DNA from: Candidatus Aminicenantota bacterium
GTDB lineage: Bacteria; Acidobacteriota; Aminicenantia; UBA2199
Reading direction: 5' to 3'
Length of the DNA: 5,220 bases
NCBI GenBank assembly: GCA_030671465.1
Contig: DAOVIP010000165.1
Coordinates: 1 to 5,220, forward strand
Below are positions 1 to 5,220 of the stretch, piece by piece. Positions within the stretch are counted from its first letter, which is position 1. Each line of letters opens with the position of its first letter. Below the pieces are notes generated by a model that saw nothing but the letters and a program-made list of their open reading frames with translations, did not search any database and was not told the origin of the DNA. The translations under genes were made by a program, and so were the position numbers.

Positions 1-279
1 TCTCTTATACTGTCGCCGGATTTCCTATTATTGGATGAACCATTTGCCGGAATCGACCCCATTCAGATAAAAGAAATTCAAACCCTGATTCAATCCTTTA
101 AAGAAAAAGGCCTGGGAATCATTATCACGGATCATAATGTCAGGGAAATCTTGAAAATTACCGAAAGGTCATACATTATTAATAAAGGAGAATTGATTTT
201 TCATGGTGATTCAAAAACCCTGATTAATGATAAAAAAGTTAAGGCGGAATATCTGGGAAAACAATTCAGGTGGAATTAG
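1..279 (+). CDS. lptB: LptB, LPS export ABC transporter ATP-binding protein (C-terminal part)
   Basis: This is the 3' end of an ABC ATPase gene, open from base 1 in frame 1 (92 residues visible, stop TAG at 277-279); the start lies outside the window. LptB is the cytoplasmic ATPase that, with LptF, LptG and LptC, extracts LPS from the inner membrane and drives it across the periplasmic LptA bridge. Visible parts are the Walker B and D-loop (LLLDEPFAGIDP, window residues 9-20, with Asp12 and catalytic Glu13) and the H-loop (ITDHNVRE, His45). The DEPFAGIDP and TDHNVRE wording is characteristic of LptB rather than of general ABC ATPases, and the tail ending in YLGKQFRWN matches LptB's YLGxxF ending. 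Walker A, the Q-loop and the LSGG signature must lie upstream; family length is about 240 residues. The next gene, rpoN, starts immediately after the stop, the usual lptB-rpoN order. LivF/LivG-type ATPases are the main alternative, but these motifs and the neighbour argue against them. Confidence 0.95.
   Translation, partial: SLILSPDFLLLDEPFAGIDPIQIKEIQTLIQSFKEKGLGIIITDHNVREILKITERSYIINKGELIFHGDSKTLINDKKVKAEYLGKQFRWN
268..273 (+). promoter_or_regulatory. Shine-Dalgarno for rpoN
   Basis: AGGTGG lies inside the last codons of lptB, six bases before the rpoN ATG at 280. It supports that start, which directly abuts the lptB stop codon (TAG then ATG), so rpoN can be translated both from its own site and by ribosomes finishing lptB. 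Confidence 0.7.
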
Positions 280-1674
280 ATGTCGACCAAACTCAGTTTA
301 AAAATCGCCCCCAATCTGGTATTAAATCCGGTGGTTCATACTTTTCTTGAATTTCTACCCTTGAACAGAGTCGAATTTGCCGAAAAGATAAAAAATGAAA
401 TCGAAGCCAATCCTATGCTGGAAATCGATTCGACCAGTGAAAACACTGAAAAAGATGACAACGAAATCAATGATTTTGAAAAAAAAATGGAGAGAGCGGA
501 CACATCCTTTATCAATAAATACGTGGATAATGGATTTTTCAAACCTGACCCGAACGCACTGGATAAAAACCGTATCATCGAACTGTTTACCGCTTCAGAG
601 GTCACTATGGCAGATCATCTGCTTAACCAGGCCATGTCCGTTTTCACTCCGGAAGAACTGCAAATTGCCAAACATATTATCTACAACTTGAACAAGGGTG
701 GATATCTGGATGTTGCCATCGAATCCATTGCTTCTGCGATTAACACCACTCCGGAGGAAATTGAAAAACTGCGTAATATCATCAAGAATTTTGATCCGCT
801 GGGCTCCGCCTCCAGAACCCTCAAGGAATGTTTACTGACCCAGGTCAATGATTCCCCGGAAAATGAAAAATTGAAAACCCTGATTGAGCATCACCTGGAA
901 GACCTCTCCAAATCCAAATATATGGATATCATGAAACAGCTTAACATCGATAAGGAAGCACTATCAAAATTATTAAATGACCTGAAGCGGTTGAACCCCA
1001 GGCCGAGCCGGAATTTTGAAGACCAAAACATCGATTACGCAGAAGTGGATTTGATTCTGTACAAGGAAAACAATCAGTTTAAAATAAAGTACATCGAAGA
1101 AGGCATGCCCCGTTTGTTGCTATCAAATTATTATGATAAGATGCTGGACCGGTCGTGTGATAAAAAAACAAAATCATATCTCAAGGAAAAATATCGAAAC
1201 GCCCAATTGTTCATCGAAGGAATCGAATTGCGGAAATCCATGATTGTTAAGATCGCCGAGTATCTGGTGGATTATCAGAAGGATTTTTTGGAATTCGGCA
1301 AAAAATGGAAGAAACCCCTGACCATGAAGGATGTGGCCATGGCATTGAATTATAACGAATCCACCATATCCAGGTCTGTCAGCAATAAATTTATTGCCTC
1401 TGATAGCGGCCTCATTAGATTGAAAAGTTTTTTTTCATATGGAATCATAGGAGAATTCGGATTCAAACATTCAGTCGAAACCATTAAGGATAAATTGAAA
1501 AAGATCATCAGACAGGAAAACCAAAACCATCCACTTTCTGATCATGAAATCTCTCAGAAAATGAAGGATCTGGGCATCCGTATCTCAAGACGTACCATTC
1601 GAAACTACCGTGACGAGATGAATATTCCCAATTCATCAAAGAGAAGAGAAGAACACAAGTTAAGAGGAGTATAA
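280..1674 (+). CDS. rpoN: RNA polymerase sigma-54 factor RpoN
   Basis: Sigma-54 binds core RNA polymerase and directs it to -24/-12 promoters, where AAA+ enhancer-binding proteins must open the complex. The 464-residue product is close to the usual 440-500. Region I (about 1-48) keeps the family pattern, including LVLNP and ending in EIEANPMLEI, but contains no glutamine although this region is normally Gln-rich. An acidic linker follows (about 50-85, region II). The core-binding region spans roughly 90-290 and includes FDPLGSASRTLKECL and LNPRPSRNF. The DNA-binding part has a helix-turn-helix at about 348-371 (DVAMALNYNESTISRSVSNK), then LKSFFSYGI, and the RpoN box at 436-445 (SRRTIRNYRD; textbook ARRTVAKYRE). 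Thus the box has Asn442 where Lys is usual. The end, NIPNSSKRRE plus seven residues, is a slight extension beyond the common SSSKRR terminus. ATG 280 is supported by an SD and by region I beginning at once. The identity is secure; which promoters it recognises cannot be read from here. Confidence 0.97.
   Translation: MSTKLSLKIAPNLVLNPVVHTFLEFLPLNRVEFAEKIKNEIEANPMLEIDSTSENTEKDDNEINDFEKKMERADTSFINKYVDNGFFKPDPNALDKNRIIELFTASEVTMADHLLNQAMSVFTPEELQIAKHIIYNLNKGGYLDVAIESIASAINTTPEEIEKLRNIIKNFDPLGSASRTLKECLLTQVNDSPENEKLKTLIEHHLEDLSKSKYMDIMKQLNIDKEALSKLLNDLKRLNPRPSRNFEDQNIDYAEVDLILYKENNQFKIKYIEEGMPRLLLSNYYDKMLDRSCDKKTKSYLKEKYRNAQLFIEGIELRKSMIVKIAEYLVDYQKDFLEFGKKWKKPLTMKDVAMALNYNESTISRSVSNKFIASDSGLIRLKSFFSYGIIGEFGFKHSVETIKDKLKKIIRQENQNHPLSDHEISQKMKDLGIRISRRTIRNYRDEMNIPNSSKRREEHKLRGV
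1664..1669 (+). promoter_or_regulatory. Shine-Dalgarno for hpf
   Basis: GAGGAG sits within the last codons of rpoN, six bases before the hpf ATG at 1676. It is the strongest ribosome binding site in the window, fitting a protein needed in amounts comparable to ribosomes. Only one base separates the rpoN stop from the hpf start. Confidence 0.75.
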
Positions 1675-1675
1675 A

Positions 1676-2209
1676 ATGAGACCTAACTTTACCACCAAGA
1701 ATGTCAAATTTTCCGGTGCTCTCAAAGCCTATACTGAAAAGCAATTAAAGGGTATTGAAAGAATAAGCGGAGATATAATCAGTTCTGAAATTATCGTCAG
1801 TGAAGAAAAATTCATTTTCAAAGTAGAAATAACCCTGAAAACAAAAACCCACAATTATCATGCTCAGCATAAAGACCGGATTCTCAAACAGACACTCAGA
1901 AAAACATTGAATATCCTGAAAGCTCAGGCCAAAAAAAACAAGGAAAAATTAAAAAAAGAGAAAAAAAGAACCACCCCAAAAAGAGACTTTTTTCTGAGGA
2001 AAAAGAGTTCGGTTGTCAAAAATTCCGTTTCTCCTCGACTCACCCTATCGAAAAATTTTTCCAAAAAACCATACTCCATCGAAGAGGCTATATTTTTTCT
2101 GACCGAAAGCGGGGAAAATGCCTTCATGTTTATTAATTCCGAAACCGATAAAACATCGGTCGTGTTTTACAACAGTCACAACGAAATCTCCATCATTGAA
2201 GCCAACTAA
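1676..2209 (+). CDS. hpf: Long-form ribosome hibernation promoting factor (HPF)
   Basis: HPF binds the decoding centre of the 30S subunit under starvation; long forms also join two 70S ribosomes into inactive 100S dimers through their C-terminal domain. The 177 residues fall into an N-terminal S30AE-type domain (about 1-95; NFTTKNVKFSGALKAYTEKQL at the start, the YHAQHKDR segment near 61-68 in the usual basic helix), a very Lys/Arg-rich linker (about 84-116) and the dimerisation domain (about 119-177), with PYSIEEAIFFL, FMFINSETDKTSVVFY and the final IEAN matching the family's MxxEEA / FxFxNxET / SVVYRR / LIE pattern. Length is typical of long HPF (about 170-190), so this is not the short gammaproteobacterial HPF or YfiA. 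The gene follows rpoN by one base, the common order. The linker DNA contains several A7-A8 runs. ATG 1676 is fixed by the strong SD. The older name raiA/yhbH also applies. Confidence 0.95.
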   Translation: MRPNFTTKNVKFSGALKAYTEKQLKGIERISGDIISSEIIVSEEKFIFKVEITLKTKTHNYHAQHKDRILKQTLRKTLNILKAQAKKNKEKLKKEKKRTTPKRDFFLRKKSSVVKNSVSPRLTLSKNFSKKPYSIEEAIFFLTESGENAFMFINSETDKTSVVFYNSHNEISIIEAN

Positions 2210-2211
2210 AA

Positions 2212-2679
2212 GTGAAAATCCATAATATTCTGAAACCAGAGTTAATCAAAATAGATTGCCAAAGAACCACTACCCAGGATTTGCTTCAGGAGATCATTCA
2301 TGATTTGAAGGAGAAAAAATTCATTTCAAATGACAAGCTCATTCTCAATAAACTGATAGAGCGTGAGAAACTGGGTTCGACCTCAATAGGCAATCATTCC
2401 GCTGTCCCCCATACCAAAGTAAAAGGATTGAAAGAACCCCTCCTTTTTATTGCCATATCAAAGGGGGGCATTCAATATCATGAAAATGATAAAGAACAGG
2501 TCCATTTAATCATTTTAATTCTTTCTCCCAACGAATCCCCGATCATTCACCTTCAAATTTTAGCTGCCGCCGCTTCCCTGATAAAAAAATCAAAGCATTT
2601 AATCAAAGAAGTGATTACAATAAACACAGCGGAAGAATTGATAAACATCGTTAAAAAACATGAAACCATCAATGACTAA
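2212..2679 (+). CDS. ptsN: PTS EIIA-Ntr family regulatory protein PtsN
   Basis: This is a soluble 155-residue EIIA of the fructose/nitrogen class, which accepts phosphate from HPr or NPr and acts mainly as a regulator (K+ transport, sensor kinases and other targets in studied proteobacteria). The active-site segment is LGSTSIGNHSAVPHTK (residues 54-69), with His67 as phospho-acceptor; family proteins read LGSTGIGxGVAIPHG(K/R). The second conserved His is His113 in IIHLQILAAAASLI, after the LSPNESP loop (105-110). Single EIIA domain, with no EIIB or EIIC fused, and length equal to E. coli PtsN. The start must be GTG at 2212: the frame closes at a TGA at 2197-2199, no ATG lies between, and the protein contains no other Met. 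No Shine-Dalgarno is apparent, and the gene begins two bases after the hpf stop, so translation is probably coupled to hpf. It overlaps hprK at its 3' end. Confidence 0.93.
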   Translation: MKIHNILKPELIKIDCQRTTTQDLLQEIIHDLKEKKFISNDKLILNKLIEREKLGSTSIGNHSAVPHTKVKGLKEPLLFIAISKGGIQYHENDKEQVHLIILILSPNESPIIHLQILAAAASLIKKSKHLIKEVITINTAEELINIVKKHETIND

Positions 2680-3601
2680 AAACAACCAGGGACTTGAAAT
2701 CCGGGAACTGATCACCCAGGGAAATATCGACATAACCAATGTGTACAACAAAAAATATTTATCCAATATAATCAGGCATCCCAGATCGCAAAGGCCAGGA
2801 CTGGCCCTGGCCGGTTATTTCAAATATCTGGAAAGGGATCGTATCCAAATTTTCGGAAAAACCGAAATTGGTTATCTGAACCAATTGAATCCGGAAGAAA
2901 GGCAGAGGCAGTTAACAAACTTCTTCACACATAAGATAGCCGGAGTTATCATCTCAGAAAACCAGGATGTCAGTCAGTTTATCATTCCCAGTGTTCAGAG
3001 CTATAAAACCCCTGTTTTAATCTCCAAATTGAGAACCTCTTTGCTGGTATCGAGAATATCCACCTTTCTGTACCGGCAATTTTCGAAGAAAATCAGAGTA
3101 AACGGAGTTTTGATGGACATCATGGGAATCGGAACCTTGATAAGAGGTGACTCCGGGATCGGAAAGAGTGAAACGGCCCTGGAGTTGGTTAATAAAGGAA
3201 ACCAGCTCATATCCGATGACCTGATTGAATTTTATCTGAATTCAAATGACGAACCGGTTGGGCGGTCCATAGACCGAATAAAGAAATGGATTGAAGTCAG
3301 GGGCCTGGGAATCATCAATATTGCCGATATTTATGGAGTCGGAGCCTTGATGGATGAGAAAAAACTTGATCTGGTCATTAACTTGGAAAAATGGAGTCCA
3401 AAAAAGAAATACGATCGATTGGGTGAAGAAAACCAGTATTATAGAATCCTGGGAAAGGATGCCCCCATGTTTACACTTCCGGTAGCCCCGGGTCGAAACC
3501 TGTCCACATTGATTCAGGTAGCGGTAAAATATTTTATTTCCAGGAAAAACGGAAGCCTGTCTTTTATCGAGCATATTTACAACCAGGACAAGGGCAAGTA
3601 A
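2660..3601 (+). CDS. hprK: HPr kinase/phosphorylase HprK
   Basis: HprK phosphorylates HPr on Ser46 using ATP or PPi and removes that phosphate by phosphorolysis. The 313 residues match the family length (about 310). The N-terminal domain (about 10-135) has HPRSQRPGLALAGYFKYL (40-57) and the FGKTEIGYL segment. The catalytic domain has the P-loop GDSGIGKS (163-170) with SETALEL after it, the acidic pair Asp186-Asp187 (SDD), the signature IEVRGLGIINIADIYGVGAL (211-230) and PVAPGRNLSTLIQVA (275-289). In the stretch before the P-loop, usually HGVLVDIYGVGVLI, the His is Asn148 (AAC at 3101-3103). Two starts are possible: ATG 2660 (20-base overlap with ptsN) and ATG 2672 (309 residues, 8-base overlap). 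Neither has a clear SD, so the start is uncertain by four residues. Its substrate HPr is encoded two genes downstream. Unlike many related clusters, no rapZ follows. Confidence 0.95.
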   Translation: MKPSMTKNNQGLEIRELITQGNIDITNVYNKKYLSNIIRHPRSQRPGLALAGYFKYLERDRIQIFGKTEIGYLNQLNPEERQRQLTNFFTHKIAGVIISENQDVSQFIIPSVQSYKTPVLISKLRTSLLVSRISTFLYRQFSKKIRVNGVLMDIMGIGTLIRGDSGIGKSETALELVNKGNQLISDDLIEFYLNSNDEPVGRSIDRIKKWIEVRGLGIINIADIYGVGALMDEKKLDLVINLEKWSPKKKYDRLGEENQYYRILGKDAPMFTLPVAPGRNLSTLIQVAVKYFISRKNGSLSFIEHIYNQDKGK

Positions 3602-3610
3602 ATAGGGAAT

Positions 3611-3614
3611 GGAG
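3611..3614 (+). promoter_or_regulatory. Shine-Dalgarno for the EIIA-Man gene
   Basis: GGAG lies nine bases before ATG 3624, inside the only real intergenic gap of the window (3602-3623). It supports that ATG. The gap is too short for a convincing promoter, and no -35/-10 pair or -24/-12 pair is seen in it. Confidence 0.55.
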
Positions 3615-3623
3615 TCATCATAA

Positions 3624-4031
3624 ATGATTAAGAGTTTGGTCATCACCCACGGGAAACTGGGAGAAGAATTGATAAGGGTATCTGAAAAGATACTGGAAAA
3701 AAAGCTGGACATCGATTGCATGGGTTTTGATTGGCAGGAAGACGGAAGTGGCATCATCAATAAGTTAGAGGCCTATTTGAACAAAAATAAAAAACATCAG
3801 GTCATTATATTTACGGATATGTTTGGCGGTTCGCCCTCAAACATCTGTCTCCGATATATAAACCCCAATGTTGAGGTTATAACCGGAATCAATCTTCCTG
3901 GAATGCTAAAATATTTAACCTATAAAAATAAGAATTTAAGCTTTAAGGAGCTGGTTAAAACCATAAAAAACGGTATGATTGAGGGAATAAATATCATAGG
4001 GGAATACTTAGGAGAAAAGAAAAATGATTAA
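3624..4031 (+). CDS. PTS mannose-family EIIA domain protein
   Basis: This is a stand-alone 135-residue EIIA of the mannose/fructose/sorbose family, a soluble protein that takes phosphate from HPr. The active-site His is His9 in SLVITHGKLGEEL (4-16), as in E. coli ManX His10. The second family motif, TDMFGGSPSN (64-73), corresponds to TDLxGGSPxN, and VEVITGINLPGMLKYL (83-98) matches the VITGxNLPMLLE strand and helix, with Gly93 where Met is common. No IIB domain is fused, unlike E. coli ManX, and no IIB, IIC or IID gene is visible in the window. It lies just upstream of ptsH, overlapping it by eight bases. Stand-alone EIIA-Man proteins next to HPr and EI, without a permease, are common in Desulfobacterota and Alphaproteobacteria (PtsM/EIIA-Man) and are thought to be regulatory. 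That role here is inference from context. Related DhaM-type EIIA is a less likely alternative, since no dihydroxyacetone kinase genes are present. Confidence 0.92.
   Translation: MIKSLVITHGKLGEELIRVSEKILEKKLDIDCMGFDWQEDGSGIINKLEAYLNKNKKHQVIIFTDMFGGSPSNICLRYINPNVEVITGINLPGMLKYLTYKNKNLSFKELVKTIKNGMIEGINIIGEYLGEKKND
4010..4014 (+). promoter_or_regulatory. Shine-Dalgarno for ptsH
   Basis: AGGAG lies in the last codons of the EIIA-Man gene, nine bases before the ptsH ATG at 4024. It fixes this start, which overlaps the preceding stop in the sequence ATGATTAA (4024-4031). Confidence 0.7.
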
Positions 4032-4293
4032 ACGGGAAATTGAAATCACCAATAAATTAGGCCTTCATGCCCGGGCAGCAGCCAAACTATCGCATTTGGC
4101 AAACACCTTCAACTCTGATATCTTTTTGATATATGATCAAGATAAAGTCAATGCCAAAAGCCTTCTGGGAATCCTGACCATGGCCGCGTCAATTGGAAAT
4201 AACATTACCATTGTGGCCAAGGGAAAGGATGAAGAGAAAGCGGTAAATAAAATTACCGAACTTTTTCACAATAAATTTAATGAAGAAAATTAA
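4024..4293 (+). CDS. ptsH: Phosphocarrier protein HPr
   Basis: HPr is the small cytoplasmic carrier that passes phosphate from Enzyme I to EIIA proteins. At 89 residues it has the family length. The EI-phosphorylated site is His15 in NKLGLHARAAAKL (10-22), with Arg17 following as in all active HPr. The regulatory site is Ser46 in VNAKSLLGILTMAAS (42-56), the target of HprK; its presence beside hprK means the Ser46 switch is probably used here. The remaining fold signature is NNITIVAKGKDEEKAV. Both sites intact, and the HprK-recognition surface around residues 46-53 (hydrophobic LLGIL) conserved, suggest a dual-input HPr rather than an NPr lacking Ser46. The gene has its own SD, overlaps the EIIA-Man gene by eight bases, and its last 14 bases overlap the ptsI start. 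Confidence 0.97.
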   Translation: MIKREIEITNKLGLHARAAAKLSHLANTFNSDIFLIYDQDKVNAKSLLGILTMAASIGNNITIVAKGKDEEKAVNKITELFHNKFNEEN

Positions 4294-5220
4294 GGGTAAT
4301 CCGGTTTCAGCCGGAATTGTTACCGGGAAAGCACTGGTATTCAATTCACAGAAAGAAATCATATTTAGAGAAAATATCAGTAAAGATGAAATCGAAAATG
4401 AAATCAAAAGGCTGAACAATGCAGTAAAAAAAACCAGAGCTCAACTCAAGAAAATATATCATAATTTACAGAAGGTCATGGGGAAGGATTCTGCCCTGAT
4501 TATTGAAACCCAATACCAATTATTAAAAGAGGGCAACCTGCTCAATAATATAAATGATTTAATTACCACAGATCTGGTCAAAGTAGAATGGGCTATTAAA
4601 AATGTTGAAAAGAAATATATTGATTTTTTCAATAATATCCCCGACCTATCCTTTCGGGAGAAAAGAAATGATATCTCCGATCTTTTGAACCGATTGATGG
4701 ACAATCTGAAAAAAAGCAGGGGCGACATCATTGCCAATATAGAGAATGTCATTCTGGTGGCAAACGAAATACCCCCTTCTGTTGCTGCCAATATCATTTC
4801 AAAGGGGAAATTACTTGGACTCATTCTGAACCAGGGTGGTGAAACATCCCACAGTGTTATTCTGGCCCGTACACTGGAAATCCCGACTATCTTGGATACC
4901 CAAAATGCCACAGATATCATTGCCAATGATGATTTTCTGATTGTGGACGGACTCACCGGTGAAATCTATATTAATCCCGGCAAAAATCTTATATCCAAGT
5001 TTTCCACCAAAAAAGAAAAATATCAGGTATACAGAGAACGGCTGAAAGATGTCATAAAATTGCCTGATACCACCAAAGACAAGCATCAATTTAACCTTCT
5101 GGCCAATATTGAGCTACCTTTTGAAAGTGAGATCGTACAATCATACGGGGCCAAGGGGATAGGATTATACCGAACTGAATTTCTGTTTTCTGATTCCTCT
5201 ATCGTATTGTCAGCCAAACA
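4280..5220 (+). CDS. ptsI: PTS Enzyme I (phosphoenolpyruvate-protein phosphotransferase), N-terminal part
   Basis: Enzyme I autophosphorylates from PEP and passes the phosphate to HPr. The frame stays open from ATG 4280 to the window edge: 313 residues of a usual 560-590. The start is set by GNPVSAGIVTGKAL (6-19), the first strand of the family, so the gene must begin inside the end of ptsH; no SD is visible and coupling to ptsH is likely. Order of parts: HPr-binding helical insert (about 30-140), the swivelling phospho-His domain (about 145-235) with GGETSHSVILARTLEIPTI (186-204) and active His191, and the beginning of the PEP-binding barrel (about 268 on) with LLANIELP and GAKGIGLYRTEFLF (290-303), including Arg298. 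Family EI normally reads GGRTSH at the active site; here Glu188 replaces Arg. The helical insert is noticeably Asn/Lys/Ile-rich. A PtsP-type EI would carry an N-terminal GAF domain, which is absent. The PEP-site residues of the C-terminal half and the catalytic Cys lie outside the window. Confidence 0.95.
   Translation, partial: MKKIKGNPVSAGIVTGKALVFNSQKEIIFRENISKDEIENEIKRLNNAVKKTRAQLKKIYHNLQKVMGKDSALIIETQYQLLKEGNLLNNINDLITTDLVKVEWAIKNVEKKYIDFFNNIPDLSFREKRNDISDLLNRLMDNLKKSRGDIIANIENVILVANEIPPSVAANIISKGKLLGLILNQGGETSHSVILARTLEIPTILDTQNATDIIANDDFLIVDGLTGEIYINPGKNLISKFSTKKEKYQVYRERLKDVIKLPDTTKDKHQFNLLANIELPFESEIVQSYGAKGIGLYRTEFLFSDSSIVLSAK
4295..4324 (+). other. Imperfect inverted repeat at the ptsH/ptsI junction
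   Basis: The inner stem pairs TCCGG (4300-4304) with CCGGA (4311-4315) around a six-base loop. The outer stem pairs GGTAA (4295-4299) with TTACC (4320-4324), leaving four unpaired bases (4316-4319) on the 3' side. It starts one base after the ptsH stop and 15 bases after the ptsI ATG, within the first codons of ptsI. There is no following T-run, so it does not look like a terminator. It could stabilise the ptsH 3' end or slow ptsI translation, or it could be chance, since it also encodes the conserved start of EI. Confidence 0.35.

Noticed and set aside
395..691. 98-codon open frame on the + strand in another frame of rpoN
   Set aside because: It sits wholly inside rpoN, has no SD, and its translation has no recognisable motif.
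79..885. Repeated AAACCCTGATT at 80-90, about 215-225 and about 875-885
   Set aside because: Three short copies with irregular spacing, in coding frames of two different genes. They are explained by Thr-Leu-Ile codons and composition, with no flanking symmetry or array structure.
1428..1435. T8 run after a G-poor stretch, as a possible terminator in rpoN
   Set aside because: No GC-rich stem precedes it, and it encodes the conserved SFFS part of the LKSFFSYGI motif.
109..3315. GGCCTGGGAATCAT shared by lptB (109-122) and hprK (3302-3315)
   Set aside because: Both copies encode Gly-Leu-Gly-Ile at family-conserved positions, so this is coincidental reuse of preferred codons.
3602..3623. Possible internal promoter between hprK and EIIA-Man
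   Set aside because: The gap is only 22 bases. I found no TGGCAC/TTGC pair and no plausible -35/-10 pair around it; the GGAG there is explained as a ribosome binding site.
3242..3760. 172-codon open frame on the - strand, spanning hprK and EIIA-Man
   Set aside because: It lies antisense to two strongly recognised genes. Its translation resembles no protein family, and low stop density opposite coding DNA explains it.
4459..4956. 165-codon open frame on the - strand, opposite ptsI
   Set aside because: The + strand here encodes unmistakable Enzyme I, including the phospho-His motif; the antisense frame is a shadow rich in Ser and Phe with no domain.

Overview
This window is wall-to-wall protein coding, entirely on the + strand. 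It carries eight consecutive genes of a well-known bacterial cluster: the 3' end of lptB (LPS-export ATPase), rpoN (sigma-54), a long-form hpf (ribosome hibernation factor), ptsN (EIIA-Ntr), hprK (HPr kinase/phosphorylase), a mannose-family EIIA, ptsH (HPr) and the 5' part of ptsI (Enzyme I), which runs off the right edge. The largest gap between genes is 22 bases. I see no RNA gene, mobile element, CRISPR array, factor-independent terminator or convincing internal promoter.

Organism: lptB implies a diderm with LPS. LptB-RpoN-HPF-PtsN followed by HprK, EIIA-Man, HPr and EI is an arrangement typical of Desulfobacterota (the old Deltaproteobacteria) and of Acidobacteriota-type lineages. Base composition is AT-leaning, and the proteins are rich in Lys, Ile, Asn and Glu. 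The proteins are clearly diverged from textbook homologues. I would place the source in one of those lineages but cannot say which, and this placement is inference.

Layout: 1-279 lptB (partial); 280-1674 rpoN, whose ATG directly follows the lptB stop; 1676-2209 hpf; 2212-2679 ptsN, with a GTG start; about 2660-3601 hprK; 3624-4031 EIIA-Man; 4024-4293 ptsH; 4280 to the window end ptsI. Four junctions have a recognisable Shine-Dalgarno (rpoN, hpf, EIIA-Man, ptsH). The other three (ptsN, hprK, ptsI) have none, and their starts overlap or touch the preceding stop, so they look translationally coupled.

How the genes fit together: EI takes phosphate from PEP and passes it to HPr His15. HPr can pass it to EIIA-Ntr (His67) or EIIA-Man (His9). 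HprK phosphorylates or dephosphorylates HPr Ser46, according to metabolic state in characterised homologues. No EIIB or EIIC permease is visible, so within this window the system looks like a regulatory PTS rather than a sugar transporter. RpoN and HPF in the same unit link it to global transcription and translation control.

I do not see an undescribed system. The points worth a second look are substitutions at usually conserved sites (RpoN region I without glutamines and an altered RpoN box, HprK His to Asn before the P-loop, EI GGRTSH to GGETSH), the lack of rapZ between hprK and EIIA-Man, and a hairpin at the ptsH/ptsI junction.
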